From positions 1 to 63,247 of the forward strand of contig NZ_FTNI01000040.1 in NCBI RefSeq assembly GCF_900156315.1: a stretch of 63,247 bases of DNA, read 5' to 3'. Source of the DNA: Microbispora rosea (GTDB lineage Bacteria; Actinomycetota; Actinomycetes; Streptosporangiales; Streptosporangiaceae). Of the stretch, positions 33,198 through 42,251 are shown piece after piece; the stretch's first letter is position 1; the number at the start of each line of letters is the position of its first letter. A program made the translations under genes and the position numbers. The notes below the pieces were generated by a model. That model was not told where the DNA came from, searched no databases, and saw only the letters and a list, made by a program, of their open reading frames with translations.

Positions 33198-33899
33198 TCA
33201 CCCGGTGTCGTCCCGGGCAGGGGAGCAGCACGGGTCGCCGCACCGGCCGGACGAGGGGGAAGGCGTGCGTGCGGGAACGGCGCAGCAGGCGTCCCCACGC
33301 CAGGCTTCGCGGCCTTCCTTGACCGCCACAGCGGCGATGACCAGGGCGGCGATCGGGTCGGCCCAGGACCAGCCGAGGGCGCTGTTGAGGGCGAGCCCGG
33401 CGAGCAGCACCGCCGACAGGTAGGTGCACAGCAGGGTCTGCTTGGAATCGGCGACCGCCGAGGCGGAGCCGAGTTCGCGGCCGGCGCGACGCTGGGCGTA
33501 CGACAGCACCGGCATGATCACCAGAGACACGGCGGCCAGGACCAGTCCGGGAGTGGAGTGGCCGGCTTCGCCGGCGCCGAGGAGGGTCCGTACGGCGTCG
33601 ACGGCGACGTAGGCGGCCAGCCCGAAGAAGGAGATCGCGATGATCCTCAGCGCGGTCTTCTCCCGTGTCTGGTGGTCGGCCGCGGAGAACTGCCAGGCCA
33701 CGGCAGTGGCGGAGGCGACCTCTACGACGGAGTCCAGGCCGAACCCGATCAGTGCGACGGAGGAGGCGAGGGTGCCGGCGGTGATGGCGACGACGGCCTC
33801 GATCACGTTGTAGGTGATGGTGGCGGCCACCAGCAGCCGGATGCGCCGACGGAGCGTGTCGCGACGGGCGGGGGTCGGGCCGAGAGGGATCGCGGTCAT
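33198..33899 (-). CDS. Cation diffusion facilitator family transporter
   Basis: A 233-residue membrane protein. ATG 33899 overlaps the ArsR stop (ATGA). It has about six membrane helices with GFGLDSVVEVASATAVAW and ADSKQTLLCTYLSAVLL, where the paired Asp/His-type metal site of CDF transporters falls. It is short: the usual cytoplasmic C-terminal domain is replaced by a 30-residue tail with Cys pairs (DACCAVP, RCGDPCCSP). Beside a CmtR-type sensor, it most likely expels Cd, Pb or Zn, with the Cys tail aiding capture. Confidence 0.85.
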   Translation of the reverse strand: MTAIPLGPTPARRDTLRRRIRLLVAATITYNVIEAVVAITAGTLASSVALIGFGLDSVVEVASATAVAWQFSAADHQTREKTALRIIAISFFGLAAYVAVDAVRTLLGAGEAGHSTPGLVLAAVSLVIMPVLSYAQRRAGRELGSASAVADSKQTLLCTYLSAVLLAGLALNSALGWSWADPIAALVIAAVAVKEGREAWRGDACCAVPARTPSPSSGRCGDPCCSPARDDTG

Positions 33900-34234
33900 C
33901 AGCAACACCCTTTCTCGTCCGCGTCCACGCAGGTGCGGTCGGCGGCCACCGCGATCACCGCGGTGCGCAGGTCGTCCAATGCATGGCCGAGTCGCTCGTC
34001 GGCCAGTTCGTAGCGGGTACGCCGGCCGACGGGCACGGCGACGACCAGACCACAGTCGCGTAGGCAGGCCAGGTGGTTGCTCAGGCGAGTGCGGGAGACG
34101 CCCAGCAGATCGGCCAGGTCGGCCGGGTGGGCCGGAGCCTCGCGAAGCGCGATCAGGATGCGGCAGCGGATCGGGTCGGCCAGGGCGCGGCCGAACCGGG
34201 CGAGCACGTCGATGTCGGAGGCGATGGTGGCCAT
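33899..34234 (-). CDS. cmtR: ArsR/SmtB-family metal sensor, CmtR type (Cd/Pb)
   Basis: A 111-residue repressor from ATG 34234. The winged HTH covers most of the protein (RCRILIALREAPAHPADLADLLGVSRTRLSNHLACLRDCGL in pattern). Cys57, Cys61 and Cys102 fall at exactly the numbers of the Cd/Pb ligands of Mycobacterium CmtR. Two more Cys end the protein. It is the first gene of a two-gene operon with a CDF transporter. A palindrome around TGAATTCA lies just upstream. Binding of Cd or Pb should release the DNA. Confidence 0.85.
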   Translation of the reverse strand: MATIASDIDVLARFGRALADPIRCRILIALREAPAHPADLADLLGVSRTRLSNHLACLRDCGLVVAVPVGRRTRYELADERLGHALDDLRTAVIAVAADRTCVDADEKGCC

Positions 34235-34252
34235 GCGCCGACGATACACGGA

Positions 34253-34269
34253 ATCCTGAATTCATGGAT
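34253..34269. promoter_or_regulatory. CmtR-type operator
   Basis: ATCC-TGAATTCA-TGGAT is a near-palindrome with a perfect 8-bp core (34257-34264), 20 bp upstream of the cmtR start. The position fits autoregulation by the ArsR-type repressor. Confidence 0.6.
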
Positions 34270-34361
34270 TTGTGGATTACGGATCGCGGTCCCTGCGCCG
34301 TGCGGGCCGCCGGCGGTCTGACAGACGTCGCGCGCGAGACAGGGAGACGAGGTGGATGGCG

Positions 34362-34559
34362 TCAGTCACCGTTCTCGCCGTTCGCGACGAGTTCGGGCCG
34401 GGGCGTGAGGGCGGACAGCAGGCTGTGGCGTTGCCGGTCGCCGAGGTGGGCGACGTGCTCCTTGGTGCCGACGCCGGTCGTGGTGATCAGGTCGCGGACG
34501 GAGGCGGGGGTGGCTCCGGGCTCGTTGTCCCGCAGCACGCGGATCAGGGTCGCTTCCAC
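34362..34559 (-). CDS. Hypothetical protein (65 aa), possible second half of a stop-interrupted gene
   Basis: The frame from GTG 34559 reads EATLIRVLRDNEPGATPASV, then RDLITTTGVGTKEHVAHLGD and RQRHSLLSALTPRPE, a well-formed helical sequence. It has only a weak ribosome site and lies in the same frame as, and three codons after, the stop of the 41-residue peptide at 34566-34691. It may be the C-terminal part of a gene interrupted by TAG, or a coupled small gene. I do not recognise the family. Confidence 0.45.
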   Translation of the reverse strand: MEATLIRVLRDNEPGATPASVRDLITTTGVGTKEHVAHLGDRQRHSLLSALTPRPELVANGENGD

Positions 34560-34565
34560 CTGGGC

Positions 34566-34691
34566 CTAGGCGTGGTGGGGGGAGTGGCAGGAGCAGCTCC
34601 CGTGGGCCTGGTCGTGCCGGCGGGGGCGTCCCCGCCGCGGCTGCCGCAGGGCGATGCCCGCCTGAAGCCGGATCGCGGGCTCCTCCGTCAT
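34566..34691 (-). CDS. Cys/His-tailed 41-residue peptide beside a CsoR box
   Basis: ATG 34691 is five bases after GGGGGT, which is itself half of a CsoR-type box. The peptide has a basic middle (RQPRRGRPRRHD) and a C-terminal tail HGSCSCHSPHH with two Cys and four His, a plausible Cu(I) site. It is divergent from the copZ gene at 34768 and shares its promoter region, so copper control is expected. The TAG at 34566-34568 is followed in frame by the 65-residue frame. It is not a family I know. Confidence 0.5.
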   Translation of the reverse strand: MTEEPAIRLQAGIALRQPRRGRPRRHDQAHGSCSCHSPHHA

Positions 34692-34747
34692 TGACACCCC
34701 CAGGGGGTATGTTATGGTCTCTCACGACCGGATACCCCCCAGGGGTA
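34691..34747. promoter_or_regulatory. Copper-responsive promoter with two CsoR boxes
   Basis: For the plus strand, TTGACA (34691-34696) and TATGGT (34713-34718) are spaced 16 bp. A box CACCCCCAGGGGGTAT (34695-34710) lies between them and a second, ATACCCCCCAGGGGTA (34732-34747), just downstream. Both match the G/C-tract inverted repeats bound by CsoR. The first box also covers the start region of the divergent small peptide. Confidence 0.8.
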
Positions 34748-34767
34748 AATGCGAAAGGAGGACGGGT

Positions 34768-35061
34768 ATGTGCACGGCATGTGCGTGCGGCCCGGAGTCG
34801 GCCCAGGCTGAGGTGACCGCTGAGGCGAGCGCGGCGGGCGGCACGGCCGGGAAGGTCGGCAAGGTCTATTCGGTGAGCGGGATGACCTGCGGCCACTGCG
34901 TCTCGTCGGTGTCCGGAGAGATCGGCAAGGTCGGCGGCGTCACCGGGGTCGTCGTCGACCTGCCGACCGGCGCGGTCACCGTCAGCGGCGCGGGATTCAC
35001 CGACGAAGAGATCCACGCCGCGGTGGAACAGGCCGGCTACCGGCTGGCGGGCCGGTCCTAG
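34768..35061 (+). CDS. Heavy-metal-associated (CopZ-like) copper chaperone with Cys-rich N-terminus
   Basis: A 97-residue protein starting at ATG 34768 behind AAAGGAGG. The N-terminus MCTACACG adds three Cys before a short Ala/Gly linker. The HMA domain (about residues 30-95) has the Cu-binding GMTCGHCVSSV. It delivers Cu(I) in the cytosol, normally to CopA, encoded 3.4 kb downstream. The double CsoR-box promoter indicates copper induction. A strong hairpin terminator follows. Confidence 0.9.
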   Translation: MCTACACGPESAQAEVTAEASAAGGTAGKVGKVYSVSGMTCGHCVSSVSGEIGKVGGVTGVVVDLPTGAVTVSGAGFTDEEIHAAVEQAGYRLAGRS

Positions 35062-35084
35062 CGGATCAGGCCCCGAAGAAAGGC

Positions 35085-35114
35085 GGTGGGCGTGCACCGG
35101 CATGCACGCCCACC
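35085..35114 (+). terminator. Hairpin terminator after copZ
   Basis: GGTGGGCGTGCA (35085-35096) pairs perfectly with TGCACGCCCACC (35103-35114) around a 6-base loop. There is no U tract, as is usual in actinobacteria. Confidence 0.75.
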
Positions 35115-35199
35115 TGCGGGGCCGGTCCGATTCGGCATCACACTCAACCCCACCCGCATCCTCCCATCGGGGGTGGATGCGAAGAACAGGAGTGCGGCA

Positions 35200-36627
35200 A
35201 TGAACGCCGTCAATCCGCGTAGGTGGCGGGCACTGGTCGTGCTCGCCGCCGCGCAGTTCATGGTCATCATGGACACCTCGATCATCGGTGTCGCCTTACC
35301 GGACATGCAGCGCGATCTGGGTTTCTCTCCGGACGCACTGCAGTGGGTCTTCAACGCCTACGTCATCGCCTTCGGCGGGCTGCTGTTGCTCGGGGGCCGT
35401 CTGTCCGACCTGTTCGGCGCCCGCAGGATCTTCACCGTCGGCTGGCTCGTCCTGATCGCCGGGTCGGTCGTCGCCGCCGCGGCGAGCGGCCCCTGGATGG
35501 AGATCCTCGGCCGTGGTGTGCAGGGCGTCGGCGGCGCGCTCATCGCCCCGGCCTCGATGACCCTGCTCATGATGCTCTTCTCGCACGATCCGCGGGAGCT
35601 CGGCAAGGCCATGGCCCTGTACGGCGCCGCGGCGCCGGCCGGAGGCACCGCGGGGGTGTTCCTCGGCGGAGTCGTCACCGAGTATCTGAGCTGGCCGTGG
35701 GTCTTCATCGTCTACATCCCCATCGGCGTCGCCACCCTGCTGGCCGTGCCCGCACTGCTGCCCGCGGTGGCCGGTCGGCGCGGGTCGGTCGACGTGCTCG
35801 GCGGCCTCGCCGTCACCGCCGGGATCGCCCTGGCCGTGTTCGCCATCGTGCGGGCACCGGACCAGGGCTGGGGGTCGGCCGCCACGCTGCTGGAACTGGC
35901 GGGGGCGGCTGTGCTGCTCGCGCTGTTCCTGATCGTGCAGCGTGTGATCCGGGAGCCGCTCATGCCGCTGCGGATCTGGCGCACCCCCGGGCTGGCCGTC
36001 GCCAATCTGGCGATGGCGCTGCTGGGCGCGGCCTGGATCCCGATGTGGTACTTCCTCAACCTCTATCTGCAGCAGGTCCTCGGCTACAGCGCCTTCCCCA
36101 GCGGAGCGGCCCTGCTCCCCATGACGATCGCGATCATGATTTTCATGATCGGGATCACCGCCCGGCTGCTCGGCAGGTTCGGCGCCAAGCCGCTGATCGT
36201 CATCGGGCTCGCCGTGCTGGCGGCAGGGGTGGCCGGGCTGTCCCTGGTCAGACCGGACGGGACCTTCGTCGCCGACGTGCTGCCCGCCTCGCTGGTCGCC
36301 GCGGTCGGCATGTCCCTGGCCTACATCCCGGCGATGATGTCGGCGATGTCCGGTGCTCGGCCCGAGGAGAGCGGGCTGGCCTCGGGCATCGTCAACACCA
36401 CCTATCAGATCGGCTCGGCCCTCGGCCTGGCCGTGATGACCGCGCTCGCCGCGGGTGGGGGAGCGGCCGCAGCGGACGGCCCCGCCGCGCTCACCGACGG
36501 TTTCCAGGCCGCCTTCGCGGGTGCGGCGGTCGTGGCCGCGGCGGGAGCCGTGCTGACGCTGCTGTTCATGCGCAAACGCGGGTCGTCGGCGCCCGTCGCC
36601 GCGGACGCCCAGGCAGCGCAGGTCTAG
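35200..36627 (+). CDS. MFS transporter, DHA2 (EmrB/QacA) family
   Basis: A 475-residue permease with about 14 helices. ATG 35200 follows ACAGGAG; longer frames upstream run through the terminator. Motifs: FMVIMDTSIIGVALPDMQRDL (motif D1 region), GGRLSDLFGARRIF (motif A) and the C motif region GGTAGVFLGG. The family exports drugs and organic cations by proton antiport. It sits between copZ and csoR inside the copper block, separated by terminators on both sides. Whether it moves a copper chelate or is a passenger is unknown. Confidence 0.9.
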   Translation: MNAVNPRRWRALVVLAAAQFMVIMDTSIIGVALPDMQRDLGFSPDALQWVFNAYVIAFGGLLLLGGRLSDLFGARRIFTVGWLVLIAGSVVAAAASGPWMEILGRGVQGVGGALIAPASMTLLMMLFSHDPRELGKAMALYGAAAPAGGTAGVFLGGVVTEYLSWPWVFIVYIPIGVATLLAVPALLPAVAGRRGSVDVLGGLAVTAGIALAVFAIVRAPDQGWGSAATLLELAGAAVLLALFLIVQRVIREPLMPLRIWRTPGLAVANLAMALLGAAWIPMWYFLNLYLQQVLGYSAFPSGAALLPMTIAIMIFMIGITARLLGRFGAKPLIVIGLAVLAAGVAGLSLVRPDGTFVADVLPASLVAAVGMSLAYIPAMMSAMSGARPEESGLASGIVNTTYQIGSALGLAVMTALAAGGGAAAADGPAALTDGFQAAFAGAAVVAAAGAVLTLLFMRKRGSSAPVAADAQAAQV

Positions 36628-36637
36628 GTCCCACCGA

Positions 36638-36668
36638 GCGGGCCCATCCCCTGGTGAGGTGGGCCCGC
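36638..36668 (+). terminator. Hairpin terminator after the MFS gene
   Basis: GCGGGCCCA (36638-36646) pairs with TGGGCCCGC (36660-36668); the loop is 13 bases. It separates the MFS transcript from the csoR promoter. Confidence 0.65.
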
Positions 36669-36672
36669 GAAA

Positions 36673-36687
36673 TACCCTAGGGGGGTA
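36673..36687 (+). promoter_or_regulatory. CsoR box before csoR
   Basis: TACCCTAGGGGGGTA (36673-36687) matches the boxes at 34695-34747. It lies ~45 bp before the csoR start, with a -10-like TTAGAT downstream, so csoR and the following genes are probably autoregulated by copper. Confidence 0.75.
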
Positions 36688-36732
36688 AGGTGTTAGATAC
36701 AGGGGAGGATCTCAGTAGAGCGAGGCGGGGAG

Positions 36733-37014
36733 ATGGCCGGATACACGGGGACCAAGGAAGACCACCTCAGGCGGCTGCGCCGGATCGAGGGGCAGGTCCG
36801 CGGACTGCAGCGGATGGTCGACGAGGACAAGTACTGCATCGACATCCTCACCCAGGTCTCGGCCGCCAACAGAGCGCTCCAGGCGTTCGCCCTGGAACTG
36901 CTGGACGAGCACATGGCGCACTGCGTCGCCGAGGCCGTCGCCAAGGGCGGCACCGAGGCCGACGTAAAGATCAAGGAAGCCTCCGAGGCCGTCGCCCGTC
37001 TCGTCCGTTCCTGA
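36733..37014 (+). CDS. csoR: CsoR copper-sensing repressor
   Basis: A 93-residue all-helical DUF156-family repressor. The copper ligands Cys35 (KYCIDIL), His60 and Cys64 (EHMAHC) match the C-H-C triad of CsoR, and the RRLRRIEGQVRGLQRM helix is the DNA-contact region. Cu(I) binding releases the DNA. It heads an apparent operon csoR-copZ-secreted protein-copA, and CsoR boxes occur upstream of it and of the first copZ gene. Confidence 0.95.
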   Translation: MAGYTGTKEDHLRRLRRIEGQVRGLQRMVDEDKYCIDILTQVSAANRALQAFALELLDEHMAHCVAEAVAKGGTEADVKIKEASEAVARLVRS

Positions 37015-37039
37015 TCGGTTATCACAGAGGAGAAGCGTC

Positions 37040-37252
37040 ATGACCACTGCCACCTACACCGTCACCGGTATGACCTGCGGACACTGCGTCAGCTCGGTGA
37101 AGGAGGAGATCGGCGAGGTGCCCGGTGTCACCGGTGTCGAGGTCGAGCTGGCCACCGGGCTTGTGACAGTCGAAAGCGACAGCCCCCTCGACACGGCCAC
37201 GATCAGGGCCGCCGTCGAGGAGGCCGGATATGAAGTGGTGGACAAGCAATGA
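37040..37252 (+). CDS. copZ: CopZ copper chaperone
   Basis: A 70-residue single HMA domain with the Cu(I) site GMTCGHC. A GGAG site precedes ATG 37040, and the stop overlaps the next ATG (ATGA). It is closely similar to the HMA domain of the chaperone at 34768 (shared YxVxGMTCGHCVSSV), suggesting a duplication. It passes Cu(I) to CopA and to CsoR. Confidence 0.95.
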   Translation: MTTATYTVTGMTCGHCVSSVKEEIGEVPGVTGVEVELATGLVTVESDSPLDTATIRAAVEEAGYEVVDKQ

Positions 37253-38193
37253 ACACGCCGGCCCGCCTGGGCACGTATGTCCTCGGTCTCGCCGTGGTCT
37301 TCGCAGGGGCGTTCGGCGTCGGCGGCGCCGTCGGCGCGACCGGACCGGCGCCCGCGAAGAACAGCCATGGGGACCACACGACCCCTCCACCGGCCACGCA
37401 GACGACGGAACACGTGCCGGGAGGACTCCAGGTGTCCCAGAATGGCTACACCCTCACCCCGCGGACCGCGACCATCACCCCCGGGACTCAGACCGACTTC
37501 CGGTTCACCGTGGACGGCCCCGACGGCCGCCCGGTGACCGCCTACGAGACCCAGCACGACAAGAAGCTCCATCTCATCGTGGTCAGCCGGGACGGACTCG
37601 TCTTCCGGCACCTGCACCCCGAGTTGTCGGGCGAGGGAATCTGGTCGGTGCCGCTGACGCTGCCCGACGCCGGCGCCTATCGGGTGTTCGCGGACTTCGT
37701 CCCCCAGGGCGCGGAAGGCCTGACCCTCGGCGCCGACCTGCACGCCCCCGGCGACTACGCGCCCCGGGCCCTGCCCGCGCCGAGCCGTACGGCGACGGCC
37801 GACGGATACACTGTGCGGCTCGACGGCACCCTCACACCGGGTGCGGCCGGCAGGCTCACCGCCGAGATCAGCAAGGACGGCAAGCCCGTGACCGACCTGC
37901 AGCCCTACCTCGGGGCGTACGGGCATCTGGTCGCGCTGCGCGTGGGCGACCTCGCCTACCTGCACGTGCACCCCGACGGCGCTCCGGGTGACGGCGTCAC
38001 CCCCGCCGGTCCCGGCATCACCTTCTACGCCGAGGTCCCCAGCCGCGGCGACTACCGGCTCTTCCTCGACTTCCAGCACGACGGAGCCGTGCACACCGCC
38101 GCCTTCACCGTACGGGCGGAGCAACCGTCAGGGGCGGCGGCCCCCACCGCCACGGCGGACCACGGATCCGAACACTCCCACTCCGGCCACTGA
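37249..38193 (+). CDS. Secreted/membrane-anchored protein with His-rich tail, copper operon
   Basis: A 314-residue protein coupled to copZ. An N-terminal hydrophobic segment (about residues 8-30) is a signal or anchor. The mature part has two beta-sandwich-like halves with HLIVVSRDGLVFRHLHPE and HLVALRVGDLAYLHVHPDG, a repeated HxHP feature suited to metal binding, and ends with DHGSEHSHSGH. This family accompanies actinobacterial copper genes; a role in extracellular copper buffering is inferred. No oxidase motifs are present. Confidence 0.8.
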   Translation: MNTPARLGTYVLGLAVVFAGAFGVGGAVGATGPAPAKNSHGDHTTPPPATQTTEHVPGGLQVSQNGYTLTPRTATITPGTQTDFRFTVDGPDGRPVTAYETQHDKKLHLIVVSRDGLVFRHLHPELSGEGIWSVPLTLPDAGAYRVFADFVPQGAEGLTLGADLHAPGDYAPRALPAPSRTATADGYTVRLDGTLTPGAAGRLTAEISKDGKPVTDLQPYLGAYGHLVALRVGDLAYLHVHPDGAPGDGVTPAGPGITFYAEVPSRGDYRLFLDFQHDGAVHTAAFTVRAEQPSGAAAPTATADHGSEHSHSGH

Positions 38194-38222
38194 CAGCGAG
38201 CATGACGCGGAAAGGAGGAACG

Positions 38223-40460
<2,238 letters not shown>

Positions 40461-40472
40461 AGCAGCGCGTAC

Positions 40473-40506
40473 GCAGGGCCTCCGGCGACTCGCCCGGAGG
40501 CCCTGC
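40473..40506. terminator. Strong bidirectional terminator
   Basis: GCAGGGCCTCCGG (40473-40485) pairs perfectly over 13 bp with CCGGAGGCCCTGC (40494-40506). It lies between the convergent copA and enoyl-CoA hydratase genes. Confidence 0.85.
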
Positions 40507-40536
40507 GGCATGCGATCGCCGCGCTCTCGGCCGCGC

Positions 40537-41337
40537 CTACGCCGGCCCCGGGCCGGAGGGATGAGCGGGGAAGACTCCGTGGCGTCCGGCCCCGGCGGTG
40601 AAGCGGGCGGCGCCGGCCACGCCCTCGCGCTCCACGATCGGAACCCCCGCCGCCCCCTCGGCGCGCAACGCCTCGGCCAGGGGCAGGTCCAGGGCGGCGT
40701 AGGTGGAGGCCCGGTCGGCCAGGACGCAGTCGAAGGGGAACGCCGCGATCTGCCCGGCCAGCTCACGGGCGGCCGCGACCGCCCGGCCCGGCTCGACGAC
40801 CCGGTTGGCCAGCCCGATCGCGAGGGCTTCCTCGGCCCGCACCGGGCGGCCGGTGAGGATCATGTCGAGGGCGCGGCCCAGGCCGACGATCCGCGGCAGC
40901 CGGACCGTGCCGCCGTCGATGAGCGGCACCCCCCAGCGGCGGCAGAACACCCCCAGCACCGCGTCGGACTCGACGATCCGCAGGTCGGCCAGCAGCGCGA
41001 GCTCCAGGCCGCCCGCGACGGCGTAGCCGCCGATCGCGGCGATCAGCGGCTTGCCCAGCAGCATCCGGGTCGGCCCCATCGGCCCGCCGCCGCCTCCCTC
41101 GGGGTCCAGCTCGTTGCGCCGCTCGGGGTCCCCGGCCGCGGTCAGGTCGGCGCCCGCGCAGAAGGTGCCGCCGCTGCCGGCCAGGACCGCCACCCGCTGG
41201 TCCGGGTCGGCCTCGAACTCCTCGAACGCCGCCCGCAGCTCTCCGGCCATGGCCCGGTCGACGGCGTTGCGCCGGTCCGGCCGGTCCATCCAGATCGTGG
41301 TGATCGGTCCCTCGATCTCCACCCGCACGTCACCCAT
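40537..41337 (-). CDS. Enoyl-CoA hydratase/isomerase family protein
   Basis: A 266-residue crotonase-fold protein. ATG 41337 follows GGGAG. Conserved: TIWMDRPDRRNAVDRAM, FCAGADLTA (oxyanion hole), AAIGGYAVAGGLELALLADLRI and EEALAIGLANRVV. The hydratase Glu in the second block region is replaced in part by FCRRWGVPLIDGG, the pattern of actinobacterial crotonase-family members of uncertain reaction. It acts on a CoA thioester, but the exact step is unknown. No fatty-acid genes adjoin. Confidence 0.88.
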   Translation of the reverse strand: MGDVRVEIEGPITTIWMDRPDRRNAVDRAMAGELRAAFEEFEADPDQRVAVLAGSGGTFCAGADLTAAGDPERRNELDPEGGGGGPMGPTRMLLGKPLIAAIGGYAVAGGLELALLADLRIVESDAVLGVFCRRWGVPLIDGGTVRLPRIVGLGRALDMILTGRPVRAEEALAIGLANRVVEPGRAVAAARELAGQIAAFPFDCVLADRASTYAALDLPLAEALRAEGAAGVPIVEREGVAGAARFTAGAGRHGVFPAHPSGPGPA

Positions 41338-41393
41338 CGCTACTCCCGGTGTTACGGCCTGCACGGCCCGGCAGTGGAAACAAGACCATGCGC

Positions 41394-42008
41394 TCACTCC
41401 CTGGCGGTGAGGCCCCTGGCCAGGGGTGCGCGCCAGCGGTACCGCATGGCGAGGATGCGGAACGCGAAGGCGACCACCGCCGAGGACAGGGTGGCGGCGA
41501 ACCCCCGCACCCCCAGCGCGTACAGCACGGCCATCATCGTCGAGCCGAGCATCGCCGGCACCGCGTAGAGCTCCCGGTCGTAGAGCAGGGTCGGTTTCTC
41601 GCCGGACAGGACGTCTCTGATGACGCCGCCGCCGACCGCCGAGCAGACCCCGAGGAACACGGCGTGCATCGGCGCGAGGCCGTAGTACAGCGCCTTGGAC
41701 GTCCCGACCGCGCAGAACAGGCCCAGGCCCGCCGCGTCGAAGACCAGCACCCCGGGCATCGCCCGCTCGACCTGGCGATGCCAGAAGAACGCGATGACGG
41801 CGGCCGCGATCGGCACGAGGAGATATCCCGTGTCCCGCAGCGCGGCGGGCTGCACGCCGATGAACAGATCGCGCACGATGCCGCCGCCGACGGCCGTGAA
41901 GAACGCGAGCACCGCGATGCCGACCGCATCGAATCGTTTGCGTACGCCCTCAAGCGCGCCGGACAGGGCGAATACGAAGATTCCGACGAGGTCGAGCACG
42001 GGGGTCAC
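41394..42008 (-). CDS. Trimeric intracellular cation (TRIC) channel family protein
   Basis: A 204-residue membrane protein starting at GTG 42008. It has two repeats of three helices, each with the GGG(I/V)(I/V)RD motif (AVGGGIVRDLFIG and AVGGGVIRDVLSG), the hallmark of prokaryotic TRIC (UPF0126) K+-permeable channels. A -10-like TATATG lies 15 bases before the start. It is single-gene, or followed by the hydratase 56 bp downstream. The physiological role is probably ion balance. Confidence 0.92.
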   Translation of the reverse strand: MTPVLDLVGIFVFALSGALEGVRKRFDAVGIAVLAFFTAVGGGIVRDLFIGVQPAALRDTGYLLVPIAAAVIAFFWHRQVERAMPGVLVFDAAGLGLFCAVGTSKALYYGLAPMHAVFLGVCSAVGGGVIRDVLSGEKPTLLYDRELYAVPAMLGSTMMAVLYALGVRGFAATLSSAVVAFAFRILAMRYRWRAPLARGLTARE

Positions 42009-42179
42009 AGCCGCTCAGTCTCCCATATAACGGGTAAAACCCCACGTCACGATCGTGCGGCGAGGCCCGGCGGCCGACGCGGCCGGAGGCGGCGAGCGCG
42101 ATCCCTGGCCTGCGGATGTCCCGCACGTCGGCTCTGCGGCGGGCTGGGGTAGCGTCGGGAATGTGCCGTCGAGGGTCTG

Positions 42180-42208
42180 GGGTCCGCACCCCCGTCGGAT
42201 GCGGACCC
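42180..42208. promoter_or_regulatory. 9-bp stem hairpin upstream of the phosphatase gene
   Basis: GGGTCCGCA (42180-42188) and TGCGGACCC (42200-42208) form a perfect inverted repeat 44 bp before the SpoIIE-type gene. It could be a 5'-UTR hairpin or an operator. Confidence 0.45.
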
Positions 42209-42251
42209 TGCCGGCGATCTTTCCGCCCGGAGACCGGCCAAGGGCAGCAAG

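Noticed and set aside
40461..40536. GC-rich inverted repeat after copA as an attachment site or IS end
   Set aside because: A 13-bp perfect stem with a short loop between convergent genes is best explained as a terminator; no transposase or integrase is present.
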